Part shown: positions 45,907 to 57,600 of the stretch, in pieces
Layout: each line of letters begins with the position of its first letter
Numbering within the stretch: position 1 is the stretch's first letter
Assembly: GCF_000213175.1 (NCBI RefSeq)
Contig: NW_009799179.1
Coordinates: 2,618,792 to 2,682,791 of the forward strand
DNA length: 64,000 nt
Direction: 5' to 3'
DNA from: Neurospora tetrasperma FGSC 2508
Lineage: Eukaryota; Ascomycota; Sordariomycetes; Sordariales; Sordariaceae
The notes under the pieces: generated by a model
Databases searched by the model: none
The model's input: only the letters and a program-made list of their open reading frames with translations
What the model was told of the DNA's origin: nothing
Made by a program: the position numbers and the translations under genes

Positions 45907-48238
45907 GCAAAGCAGCTGTGAAAGCCCCGGAACCGCATACCTACTGAGTGAGCATGCATGAAGCAATAACACTTCTTGAGAAATGAGGCTGGGCCTAAGC
46001 TTGTGCTTGGGCCATGGGTTCACTGCAGAGGGCTGCGCTGGACTGCACCCCACTGGGTGGTGCACGGTCTGGTGATGACGGTGGAAGAAACAATGCTTGC
46101 TGGGTGTGCGATGGGGTTTGCAAGGAACCTTGTCGATTTAACAGCGAGTTGTAAGTCAAGAACATACATGTAGTGTGTTCTAAAGAAACAGTTGAACATG
46201 GGATGAATGATGATCCATTTACAGCAAAGCCGCCTGGCATGATGCCAGATGCCACAAGATACAAGCAGACCGGTAAAAGTCAAGCCGATATCAGCATTCC
46301 AAACACCACCTACACTTCCAGATCAGGCATACCGAAACTTCAACCACTCGGGGGCAAGGAAAAGAGGTGTTGAGCCCCCCCACTCAACTTCCATCTTGTC
46401 GCGCTGGACTCGAGACCCGAGGAAGGAGACTCGGAGCACAGAAGCTGGCTACCTCTATGCTCACAGTTCAAGGAAGCTGGGAACAAAACTGTATTGAACC
46501 TCCCACCAAGATGATAGGTGAGTCCCTGTTTGTCGGCGTTCATCTCGTTTACTTCATCCGGCTTCTGGTCCACTGTATCACCAACCCTCGGTGCCAACCA
46601 CTCCATACCCATCATGCTGGGTGAGGTCCTCGAGCTCGAGCTCTCAGCTCGGACTGCAACATTCCTTTGCGACGGTCCTGCTTCAACACGGCATTGGACA
46701 TGTGCGTGGAGCTTAGGTACCTAGGTATCTGATCTTTTGATTTGCAACTGTGGTATTTTGCATCAGTTGCATCAGCAGCACTGCCACTCACTCTATCGAA
46801 TTCTTCGAGTTTCCTAACAAGGAGTAGCACGTGGGCTGGCTGGATGGATGGTCTTGTTGGAAGGGTTGGGGACTGGATGGGAAGAAGAGGGACTGGAACT
46901 TTCCGGTCCGGGAGGCCTCCTCACTCTCTCTCTTGTCAGGACCGGCCGGGATTGAGCGTGGGTGATGGCAGTGACCCGCGGTGGAAACAAGGAACAGAAA
47001 ACAGAGAAAAATCGCGCGTATACACTACACGCTGCAGGCGGCTCAACTTCCCAGTGTCGGATTCATGAAGCGGTGGAACGTGATTGGTTGGGGATAACCG
47101 ACATCTCGCTTCGTTTGGACGTGCGTGCGACTTTGCGACTGTGCAAAAGCAGAGGGCCAGATCCCGGAACTCTTACATGCAATGGAACGAAGCGACGGTG
47201 AGGAGACCGATAGGATCCAAGAGGGCCGACTGGGTGGCAGGATCGCGGACATGGAGGTGTCTGGCCTGGTGGGGGTTGACCTCCAGTCATCAAAAGGGAA
47301 AAAAATCATCGCTGGAAGGCCTTTGAGCGCTGACAGAACTGTAGGTACCTACGAAAGGGAATCCATGGTTGGAAAGAAAGACCACAAAGGAATTACATAT
47401 CGTCAAGTATCGTTTGGTGTTGTTCGCTCCAAGGAGTGACATTGAAATAAGGTTGTTTCGCCAAGATTTGGTCAAGACGTACGGAATGGTGGTCTCCACC
47501 CACCCATCCACCCGCCTACCCCCCCTAGATCGACCCCGACCATCGTTCCCTGCCTGGGCGCTTTAGGCGCTTCCCCTCGCATGTCATCCTTTGTGTGCGG
47601 GGAAGCTTCTGACATTTTTGCTTTTTTTACGTTAGTATTCATTTGAAAACGATTCGCGACATCAATTTTGAACGCTTTGCACAGCCTCAAGCCATAAGTA
47701 CCTTAGCTTGTTCTCTCTATCTCCATCTCCTTATGCCTTTGTGATACATCTCTAGTGGTCTGACGTTGTCCAGGTAAGACGGAGGCACATCATGTCACAC
47801 GCGACCAGACAACCTCCATTGAAGCTAAGATCCGAAAAAAGGGCAGTCGTAAATATTTGCAAAGACTACCATGCCTCAAAGATGGAAGCACAACTTTTAT
47901 CTTCCCACGTGCACCGCGATTACTCTAACATGTTTCGAATAGTCCCCTTTAGAGCAACCAGACATGTGATATCCTTTCTCGCAAGCTCATCCCCCTGGGA
48001 CCAACCTGTATGTTACCAGGTGCATCACGCAAACCCCCTTAAGGCAATGTTCACTGTGCCTCGAACGCCTAGATCGCAATATCGATTAAATGTACGACGA
48101 CCTTTGCAAGAACGGGTCCAAGGTTTTGTCCCCTGTCGGATGTGTCGCATTATGTCCAAGTAGGCGTTGCGCTGTATCGTCTTACCATCCTAGAAGCCTC
48201 TAGGCCATGCCCCACGAAAACCCCTCCCAGCTAGTCTT

Positions 48239-50067
48239 CTAATCCATCTGGTCAACGGTCTGCGCCTCCTTACCCTGACCCTCATTAGAACGAGCCTTCT
48301 CCGCACCCTCTGCCTTCTTTCCATCCTCCTCGGTAACCGCAAAGCGCCAGCCGAGCTTATCCTCGATCTTTCCGAGCTGAATTCCCTTGAGCTGGGAGAG
48401 AAGCTTGAGGCAAAGGTCCCCGGCGTCCTCCTGGTTATCGGGGAGGTAGGTGACAGTTTCCTCTTCGGCCTCTCTGTTGAAGGAGACACGAGCGTGCTCT
48501 TGGGTAGCAGTGCTGGAAGCGAGTGACTGGGGAGATGACGTCTTGACGCGTCTGGTGATTGAGCGAATGGGGACCAGAGCGGCGGCGGTACCAGCGGCCA
48601 TAACCTCGGAGAAGGAGGGGAGTTCAGAGTACTTGATCTGTGTGGGTGGTAGAACAGGGTGTTAGCGATTGATCCGATCCAGATATCCGGTTGAGATCCA
48701 TGGGAAAGAATATCTCCGACTGTTGTGGAACACCCCTTCCGTTCGGCAGTCATTCTCCTGTAAAAAGGAAGGTATAGGCAATGTAGAGGTAGTATTCCAC
48801 CCAAGGCCTGGACCCAAGAGACACACCAAGAATGCCCTCCGTTGCACTTTGCTTTCCGCTTGCATCTGAAATCGAAGCTTCCACCACTCCCGGGTCCCTG
48901 ATCCGATCTTGGCACCATGCCGTGATCACAGAACACCGACATCAAAACCGGCCGAAGGTCGGCATAGACATAAGATTGTGGAGGTAAGGAGGGGAATAGA
49001 AAGCAGCAGACAGAAATCACTTACCGGTCTCTTCTCGACCTTCCAGCCAAAGCTCCTACCAATCTCCTGGATACTGTCACTCGTGACACTATCAATCACG
49101 GCCTTGGAGCTGGGCACAACAACAGTAACGTCATCCTCTCCCCCATCGCCACGAAGAACACCAATAAACCCACTGGTGCTAAACTCGTCGACCTCCTCGT
49201 GCCTAGCACTATCCAGATGGAGGGTGATATCATAGCCCTCCTTGCGGGCCTTGTCACTCCAGCGGAGCACAGGCGCATAGTTGCCACCAACCTTGGCGCT
49301 ACCGGTACCGTTGGGCGCGGCACGGTCAAACTCCTCCAGGATGAGCGCCTTGACGGGGTGAGTACCGTGGTACACGCCCGTAGGGATGACAAAGACGGAG
49401 AAGAGATACTCCTCGGGCGGGCTGAGACCGAGCTGCGCGGAGCTTCCAAAGATCTGAGGGCGAATGTAAAGGGCCGCGCCCGTCTCGTGGGGTGGGACGA
49501 ACTCGGCGTTGAGAGCCACGGCCGCTTTCACGGCGTCAATGAACAGGTCGACCGGCACGGGCGGAATGCTGATGTACTCGGCCGAATGCTGCATGCGGCT
49601 CGCGTTCTTGTCGGCGCGGAAAATGGCAATCGAGTCGTTGCCGGGGAGACGGAAGGCCTTGAGCCCTTCGTACGCTTGCTGGCCGTAGTTGAGGGCGGGC
49701 GCCATACCGTGCATGCGCAGGTAGGGGTCGCTGACGAACTTGAGCGGGGACCATTTTCCCGTCTTGACGGAGTAGGAAGACTCGATATGACCGTTGACTG
49801 CGAAGTGAAAATGGTTAGACATTAGCGGACTGTTGCTTTTTTCGTGTTACCCGTAGTCGCGGAGATTGGCCCATTGTATTCTCTCGTCCAACCCATGGAT
49901 ACATTGGAACATGGATGGTCGCAGAAGACTAGATGTGTAGAGGTAGAAGGGACCTAACAGAGGAGATGCAGGGACTCGGGTGTATTCCACTACCCACCTT
50001 CGCGGACCTTGAATCCGACGTTGGACCAGTCGATGGTGCTGACCGGAGGAGGAGGGAAGTTCGCCAT
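48239..50067 (-). CDS. Branched-chain amino acid aminotransferase
   Basis: Three-exon model: 50067-49998, 49797-49025 and 48637-48239; 413 aa in phase. It is a class IV PLP-dependent transaminase that makes the last step to, or the first step from, Leu, Ile and Val. The PLP lysine lies in GSAKVGGNYAP (about K192). LNYGQQAYEGLKAFR, the Arg segment FRADKNASRMQHSAEYI, ALYIRPQIFGSSAQLGL and the C-terminal EVMAAGTAAALVPIRSI complete the fold. The N-terminus (MANFPPPPVSTIDW) is not a clear mitochondrial presequence, so a cytosolic isoform is the simpler reading; an alternative upstream start was not found. The two introns are long (200 and 387 bp), and each carries one TAGAGGTA word (49938 and 48784). 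No GCN4/CPC-1-type TGACTCA was seen in the near promoter. Confidence 0.92.
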
Positions 50068-51682
50068 GGCGCGGATCTTTTTTTCGGGACTAGAACTGGT
50101 CTACTGCGAATATTGTTGAAGAGGTTGTATTCTGGTCAACAGTTTCTGGTGATGATTCTTTGTCAGCTTCGGGAATGTTAGAAGTACCCAAAAGTAGGAG
50201 ACAGGTAGAGTGGCGCAAGATTGTCAGATGAATCTCAGAAACGTTCAGGCGATGTATGTCCTTGTGCAACATCGATAAATAATACCAAATTTCCCTCAGA
50301 CGAACCGCAACAATTCGCAGGCCTAACTCGAAGAAGCACGTAACTAACCTGTACCGCTAACACTTTGGAATTATCAAGTCTATCTGCTTAGAACTTGTTC
50401 AGAGTACGAAAAGAAGCCCCCCCAAAAAAGAGACAAACAGTCATCCAGTTATCGAGGTTCCCAGGAAGGATCCTGCGGCTCTCCGATATACGGCCGAGAC
50501 GCATGCATCAATGCCGGACGCCCGATGTCGTTGCCGTAGGTACGTGTAAGTTGACAGGGGTTGATTGATGACACAGCACTTTACTGCCCCGCCATTTCTT
50601 CACCTGCCCTGCCCCGCACTACATAAGCATCATAGCCCAGGGGCATTCCGCAGTGGGAGGCCAGGGATGCTGTCCTTTATGAACAATACAGCTAGAGGTA
50701 GTAACGAAGATGTGGACAGTTCTGGGGAAGTGATGTCATCGTCACCATCGCGACATTCCCCTCAATGACCGTCTATACTCTCTCCTCGTTATATGATCGA
50801 GACGGGAGCTTTGAGATTGGAAGTGATATCAATGCACATGAGCATTGCATCGTACGACGGGGCAGGTATGCGAGCGAGTGCCTGGTCTTCGAGATACATC
50901 GAATGCAACGCCCAGTGTGCAGTATGATACTGACACCTCTCTTGCTCTCTGGGGTAACGTCCACGCACCACATCATGTCAAATTGCTGTCTCGATGCATA
51001 TCACAAATATCTTCAAGTTATCTCGACAAGAAAACACGAACAGACGAAAAAAAGCCTTATAAGAAACCGATAAACCATGCCAGCGCCTGGCTACCTTATT
51101 CTATATATATATACTACCTTGTGGTGCAGTGTAAGAATGATCATGATGCGCTCCATTTTCCGTTTCCCATAATCCCATGCTTTCCATACCACGTGTCATT
51201 GTTGCCGTAAAAGAAGAAAGAGAATCACCACCATACATGTACACACCGCCGCCCAATGTAGTGTTCGTCAAGACCGTGTCCTTTCTGTCGCTAAACGAGT
51301 TCCCTTAGCTTTCAGATTTTGCCATGCAGTGCTTGATGATCGCAGATCGCTGGGCATATCGATGAACATGTGTGTGGTGCTGCAAGAAAATATTGACGAA
51401 AATGAAGTGAAAAGAAAAACAAATCATAAAAGGAGAGGAGGCATTGAAAGCAGGCACCCTCCAATACTGGAGAGGGCTTGCGATACAAAATGCCAAAAAT
51501 TCCACCAACGCAAAACGCCACGCAAAAGGGGGGATGCTGCAGCAAAGCAAACAAGCAACGCCCGGATTGCTCACATATTGACGAGAGACGGAATAGTTAT
51601 AGAACTTCGACGACGCTGATGCTCAGCAGGAACCCTATATGTCATGAGTCGGTAAATGTGGCCTCAAAGAGAAGGCTACTGC
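50068..51682. other. Intergenic, aminotransferase upstream region
   Basis: 1.6 kb holding the promoter of the aminotransferase gene and the 3' flank of the trehalose-complex gene. It has one TAGAGGTA (50693-50700) and a short (TA)n near 51106-51116. No gene was recognised. Confidence 0.45.
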
Positions 51683-54653
51683 TTACACGACTTGGGATAG
51701 CTTCTGGAGAGCTGCGAGAACGCCTACAAAATCACATAAACCACATTAGCAGCTGCTTCAAAAACAAAAGAAATAAAGAGAGATCTGCTTACCACTAACG
51801 CCCTGGGTCACCGTCGCCTTAGCCTCAGTGTTTCTATTGCCAAGGCTAACAGTCACCACCTCCTGTACTGTTCCATCAGTGCCCAACTGGTTGGCCCACT
51901 TGAAGACCTTCTCGTCGTCACGACCGTCGCCAACAACCATAAGGAAGTCAACCGGGGATTTGTGCTTCTCATCCGGCCCCATCCGTTGCTGCAAATCATC
52001 AAAGATCTTCTGGGCCGCGGTGCTCTTGGTCCAATCTATGGGCTCAACAAGCACGCAACCGTCCATTGGAATAGCGTGAACGCGTTGGTCCTCGCAGGCG
52101 TCATTGATGTGGCTGGCCAAGTCGGAAGCTTGTGTAGCGGCCGTCTCGTAATCATCCGCAGACTTGTAGTGGAACACCAAGGAGCAGCGACGTTCCTCAA
52201 TCGCCGCTCCCGGCGTACGCTCCAAGTAGTAGGTCATGATGTCCCGGAGTGAACTCTTCCAAGAGCGGATCTTGTTGGAATCGGCCATTTCGGTCCAAGT
52301 GTTGCTTCCGCAGTCCTTGAGATAGCATCCGCTTTCGGCGATCAAGCCGAGGTTAGTAACGCGGCGGAAGATACGGTCCAGCTCCTCTGGACGTCTACCA
52401 GACATAACATAAATGGTGTTGCGCTCATCGAGCAGAAGATCGTTGAGAACATCCAGGGTGCGTTGAGGGCTGACCGGAATGATTTGATTAACGGGGCCCC
52501 AGCTGACAAGGGTTCCCTCAAAGTCAATGATGAAAAGGCGGCGTTTAGTGCGCTCGTATTGCTGCAACAACGTGGTCATCGAGAGGCGAGGTACTGCGGT
52601 CTGATCGCGACTATGTTGCTCCTCGTAGACCTTATCTAGGCGGAGCATGAACTCTGAGAACCAATGCGAGCCTGTGTGAACGTTGACGGCCTCGTATAGG
52701 TTCTTCCAGCGGCGCTCCTTCTCCTCGCCTTCCATCTCGAGAGCCTTCTTGATGGCATCTGCACAAGCCCTGTAGTCCCAAGGGTTCACCGACAACTCAT
52801 TTCCGTTGAACAACGAGGAAGTACCCGTGAACTCAGAAAGGATCAATGAGCCGTGCTTCTTCTCGCTGAACTTGCCATCCTGGCAGAAAAGGTATTCGTG
52901 GGATGTGAGGTTCATGCCTTCACGTTGACTGGTGATCATGAGAGCATCAGCAATGCTCAATAACGCAAGGTACTGGGCGTAGTCGATGTCCTGCTTGAGG
53001 TAGACCACAGGTTGATATGCCAAATTGGCCCACGAAGAGTTGACGCGGGTCACAATGTCAGAAACGGTAGCGTCCAACTCGCTCTTTTCGCTTGTTGAAA
53101 GGGCAACCTGAATCAGAACGACTTTGTCCCTCCACTCAGGGTTCATGTTCAAGAACATCTCGTAAGAGAGGAGCTTCTGGCGCACGCCGCGGACGTGGTC
53201 AAGCTTGTCGCGGGCTACGATGAGCTTCTTGCCTGCATAGCGCTCACGCATGATGTCCAGCCAGCGCTTAACTTCACTCTCACCACGGTGACGGCTGAGG
53301 CTAACAGGGTCAATACCGATCGGGAGGTTGATGACGTCGACAAAACGGTCCTCGAGCTGAAGACCATCCGGGGTGGCCTCCACGCTCAGAATGCGGCTGC
53401 AAGTCTGGAGGAAATGTCTGGCATACTCACGGATCTGGAATCCAATGAGGTTGGCGCCGAGCATGCCTTCAAGTAACTCCTTGCGAACAGCTAGACATCT
53501 AAAGACCTCCGAAGAAGGGAAGGCAACGTGCAGGAAGAACCCAATCTTGGCTTCGGGAATCTTCTTCCTAATCATTCCAGGGACCAAGAGGAGGTGGTAA
53601 TCGTGGATCCAGACCGTGTCTCCTTTTTTCCAGTTCTTAACAATCTTGTCGGCAAACGCCTGGTTGACGTTTACGTAGTACTTCCATGAGTGATCCTCGT
53701 ACGCCTTGCTCTTTGGGTTGTCCGGAATCTGGTAGTGGAAAACGGGCCACAAGATCTGCTTGCAAAAGTGGGAATAATGACCGTCGAAGTCTTTGTCCGA
53801 ACAGAAAACAGCCAGCATGTCGTGCTCAGTGGCAAGTCTGTCATCGATGTCCTGAAGTTGCTGAGTACCCTGGAGAGCGTCCGTGGGCATGCCCAACGTG
53901 CCAATCCATGTGTACTCTCCAAGCTTGCCATCCCTGGCAGCTGCCTCGGCGGCGTTGCGCAAGCCACCGTTACCCTGATCGGCGCTAACGATCTTCCAGT
54001 CGGCGTGTGCAAACACTCGATCATGGCTTTCACTTCTCACGAGGCTCCGTGGCTGTGTGATGCCTTGGCGACCCATTTCTCTGGCCTTTTGGTTCAGAGC
54101 ACGGCTGCTGTTGATCAGGGAAGGAGGCGGGGGAGAGTTCGCACGGGACATCGGCTGGTCCGGCCGGCCGCCCCATGTCGGAGAGCTTCGATCGATTGGA
54201 GCACGGTAGCTACCATCGGGAGAGAAGGGCATTTGGGGAATTTGCACCTTTAACCCATCCTCGTTTGCCCAAGGGTCATGATGCTTGCGGTCTTCCGTCG
54301 GTGTGTGCGGAGGAGTGATGTGACTAGGTGCAGGCTGGAAGAGGCTGGGAGGAGTGTTGGGGGCGAGCTTTTTGGCCTTGCTGGCCGGCTTCTGGGAGGC
54401 TGAAGCCCCTCTTGGCCGGGCACCAGGCAGGTTGAAATGAACGGTCTTGGGAAGAAAGCTGTAAAGGTTTCCGGCAAGTCAGTAAATATATCCATGCCCT
54501 CGTTCCCATCTTTTCATTGTCCGGACCCACCCATCCGAGGGGGTAGAAGGGTCGGACAAGGTAGCCTGGTGCAGAGATGCAATGCAAACGCATGGAATGT
54601 AAAAAAGAGTCCAAACTGGTGAGAACTTACAGCGAGGCAATGAACACAGTCAT
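51683..54653 (-). CDS. Tsl1/Tps3-like regulatory subunit of the trehalose-6-phosphate synthase complex
   Basis: Three-exon model: 54653-54631, 54458-51793 and 51723-51683; 909 aa in phase. The tiny first exon gives MTVFIASL, spliced to FLPKTVHFNL, matching the N-terminus I recall for yeast Tsl1 and Tps3. A disordered Pro/Ser stretch follows, then a glycosyltransferase-20 domain (VWIHDYHLLLVPG at about 290-302, FFLHVAFPSSEVFR) and a trehalose-phosphatase-like HAD domain. Key positions differ from active enzymes. The nucleotide-binding DRLDYIKG-type motif is DKLDHVRG (425-432). The RDGMNL-type motif is REGMNL (520-525). The phosphatase DxDGT is DFEGT (653-657), and GDDxxDE is GDGRDDE (851-857). 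This points to a structural/regulatory subunit rather than an active synthase or phosphatase. In a stress-active complex it would bind Tps1 and Tps2 homologues in the cytosol. Confidence 0.85.
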
Positions 54654-57600
54654 GGTGGGCGGCTGTTAGTGCTTTGTCGAAACTTGAAAGACGGTATAAT
54701 CTGCTAAATGGTATATAGATTTGATGGAGGTGACGGCGACCGAGATGTCTGCTATCGGTCGTCTGTTGTGCTCATCAGATATGGCAGTGAACGCGTCGCC
54801 GAGCTCGAGGGCGTCGAGGGCTGTATCAGGACTTTTAGGTCGCGTCAGAATCTGTTAGGCGCAGAAACCGGACGTTCTATGTCGAAGGCGAACAAGACGA
54901 GATAGCGGTGCAGACAATGGACGTGCGTCAGGCAGGACGAGTCAAGAATGCGGGACTCGGCAGAAGTTGAGGAGGTTGGAGATGGTCGAGCTTCCGCCAG
55001 AGGAGGGGGACTCTTAGGTTAGTTAAAAGGGAAGAAGAAAGGATGTGATTTGGTGGAATGTGAGAAAAAAAAAATGACCAAAGGAGACACGGGAGAAGCT
55101 AGTAGAGCATGACCAAGACCACGGGGTCACAGGCAGGGTAGGCAGCATACCTTAGTTTCAAAAGTAGTGCTTGGGCTGGAAGGCGCGATTACTCTTGGGT
55201 CTCTGCTGCCAGGGGGATAATACCGGTGAAGGAAGTGGCAGTGGGTGGATGTAATAGACTGGGTTCAAAGACGTGATTCTTGCTTTGGAAGGAAGAAGAA
55301 AGGAAACTTTTTATTTATTTATCGAGAGTCAGCCCAATTGGATGCAATTCCTTGACATCTTCTGCCCAGACACATGCAGCGGGGCAGTTGGGTGAAGCTA
55401 CCCAAAAAGGTATCGAAACAGTTGCTTGTAGACGGCCGTCGACTGGACGAGCCGGGTAAAGAAACAGGGCGATGACGAATGTAGCGCTGAGGAACTTGAG
55501 CAGCCCGGCGTTGTAGTGGAGCCCAGCTTGAAAAGACTGCATTGACCGACACTGACGTAACAAGCAGCGAGCTAGCTAATGCACAAAGAAACTGACCTGC
55601 CATCCCGCTGCTGGCCCTATCTCCGTTCCTACCTAGGTAGGTAGCATGCCCACGGTACTCACAGTGAACAAAAAGGCAAGACCGGCTCGACAGCATGGTA
55701 GTTTCCCAGCTCAGGAGCGGCACGATCACGTCAATGGGACATGTGTGATGGAAACTGGGGACATGTATAATAGAAACAAACTCACTTATGTCAGGTAGTT
55801 GGAGAAGGGCGAGAACTATTGGTTTCGTCTTGAGGGATGATAGGACCTTTTCGTCCGGGAATGGGGTCACGTTGCTGATGATAACAGGAACAGAGGCAGA
55901 CAGAGGTAGCTTCGGGTATTGTGGGAAAGAGTCAAGGACGACAGAATGGCGCGTTTCGTGAAGATGATGACCGGGGATGTGAGGACTCCAGCAAAAATGG
56001 AAATCACGAAACACATGGAAGAGTGGAGGGGCTTCGGTGATTCTTATTTTGGGCCGCGGATCACTCGATTCGATCGAGGATGTGTCGACGGGAAGGCGGG
56101 GCCGTATGGGCCGGGGATACCAGACAGCCAGTCCGAGATGGGCTGGGCCATACAAATCCTCGAAAAGCAGAACACGGCTTCTTTTCCGGTACCTCTTCGG
56201 TACCTCAACACTTGCGAAAGAAAAAAAAAAAAAAGTGGTGTGGGTCCTGTCAAATGAAGAAGATTTTGAACGTGCAATTTTCAGTTCTCTCTACCTCTAC
56301 CTATACACTACTAGCATGAATGGCTGGGTCACGGCCGAGCAATTTGTTTGGGTAGCAGAATTGTCTCAGGCCCTGTTTGCCTGATTGTTTTTCTTGACTA
56401 GGTCCTTCTGCCTTGTCACTTTCATCCAATATCTGCAATATGAGGCGTACGTATGCCTACCTACGTACCTCGAGAGGTACCAAAGGTAGTGTGCCTTGCT
56501 CCCAGTCGCTCCTGCTTCTCGAGTTCACACATCTCTGTCCTCTGCTGACCCTGTCATCGTGATGAAGACTTGAAGAGGGCCATGAAGGAAGCACGTTTGG
56601 CAGTTGCGCCAGGGAACAGGTTGAATTTCCCCTGTTGATGACAGGGATCACGTTGAAATCGTGATGGGCGCACTGGCCGTGGAATGTGGATGAGCACCGA
56701 GGTGAGGGGCCGCAGCTTGACAAGGGTTTGGGGTCCGGAGCAAAGTGACATGGTGGTTGTCTTTTTGTCAACTTCATCTAGTCTCGACACGGACGGAAAA
56801 CTTCATTCCATTCTTCCTATCCTTTGGTCTTACCATCTGCCAGAAGCTTCAATCTTACTCGTTATCTTTCTATGTGACGGTCTGACCTGACCTCAGGGTG
56901 CAGAACGGACTGCAGCTCCCATTTGACATGAGCATGACGTTCCCGTGCAATTCTCCCGATTTGGTCTTTCAACTTTGGTGAGACTCGAGATTGCAAAGGC
57001 CCGGTGTCAAACGTGCTTGCTTATCTCCTTCTTCTTCTTCTTGGAGACGGTTGTGTCCATCTCTTCTGGACCTCTAAAGTGGTAAGCAGCCAAGGCCAAG
57101 CTGGGGCTTGCTTCGTTTCACCAACACCACTCATCACTTTACAACCACCATCCTCTTTCCTGATATCCTATCACGTAATCCTACGTCTCATTACGCAGCT
57201 TCCAAAAGGCCACATGTCTGCGGCAGCTGATGAGCTCAAGGAAACAGCTGTTAGCAAATAGGTCTTGGCCTTACCCAAACCGCATACCGGTGTAGCAACA
57301 CGTTAGTCGTAAAGATGCTCGTGATTCAATTCCTTCCACAGAGTCCGCAGCCTGTGGCCGAGGAAAGGAGTAACTGATGGAAGGAACCCATCAAAATTCT
57401 GTGCTCGCCAAACAATACCTACTACCTTGGACGTCTTTTCCAGCCGGCCCTAATGTGACAGTCAAGGTGACATGCTTTGACCAGTGCCAGGAGCCTCGTC
57501 TGTAAACGTCCATCGAGTGTGAAATTATAAGTGCCAAGATTAACACTGCGAGAAGATTGCATATGCAAACATAATCATACTGGGTTAGTGCAGACCGGTG

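Larger units (their letters stand above)
45133..48238. other. Intergenic upstream of the HAK gene
   Basis: 3.1 kb between the HAK start and the 3' end of the aminotransferase gene. It holds an (AGGT)n run (45257-45274), a (TGAC)4 run (45891-45906), a T-rich tract near 45763-45789, TACCTCTA at 46450, and AGGTACCT at 46715 and 47343. The open frames are short and not protein-like. No RNA gene was seen. Confidence 0.45.

Noticed and set aside
55004-55215. AGGGG (STRE-like) words upstream of the trehalose-complex gene
   Set aside because: Two copies in this length are about what chance predicts; no cluster or spacing supports a regulatory call.
55319-56155. 278-codon open frame, minus strand
   Set aside because: No domain, signal peptide or coherent hydrophobic pattern; probably a chance frame.
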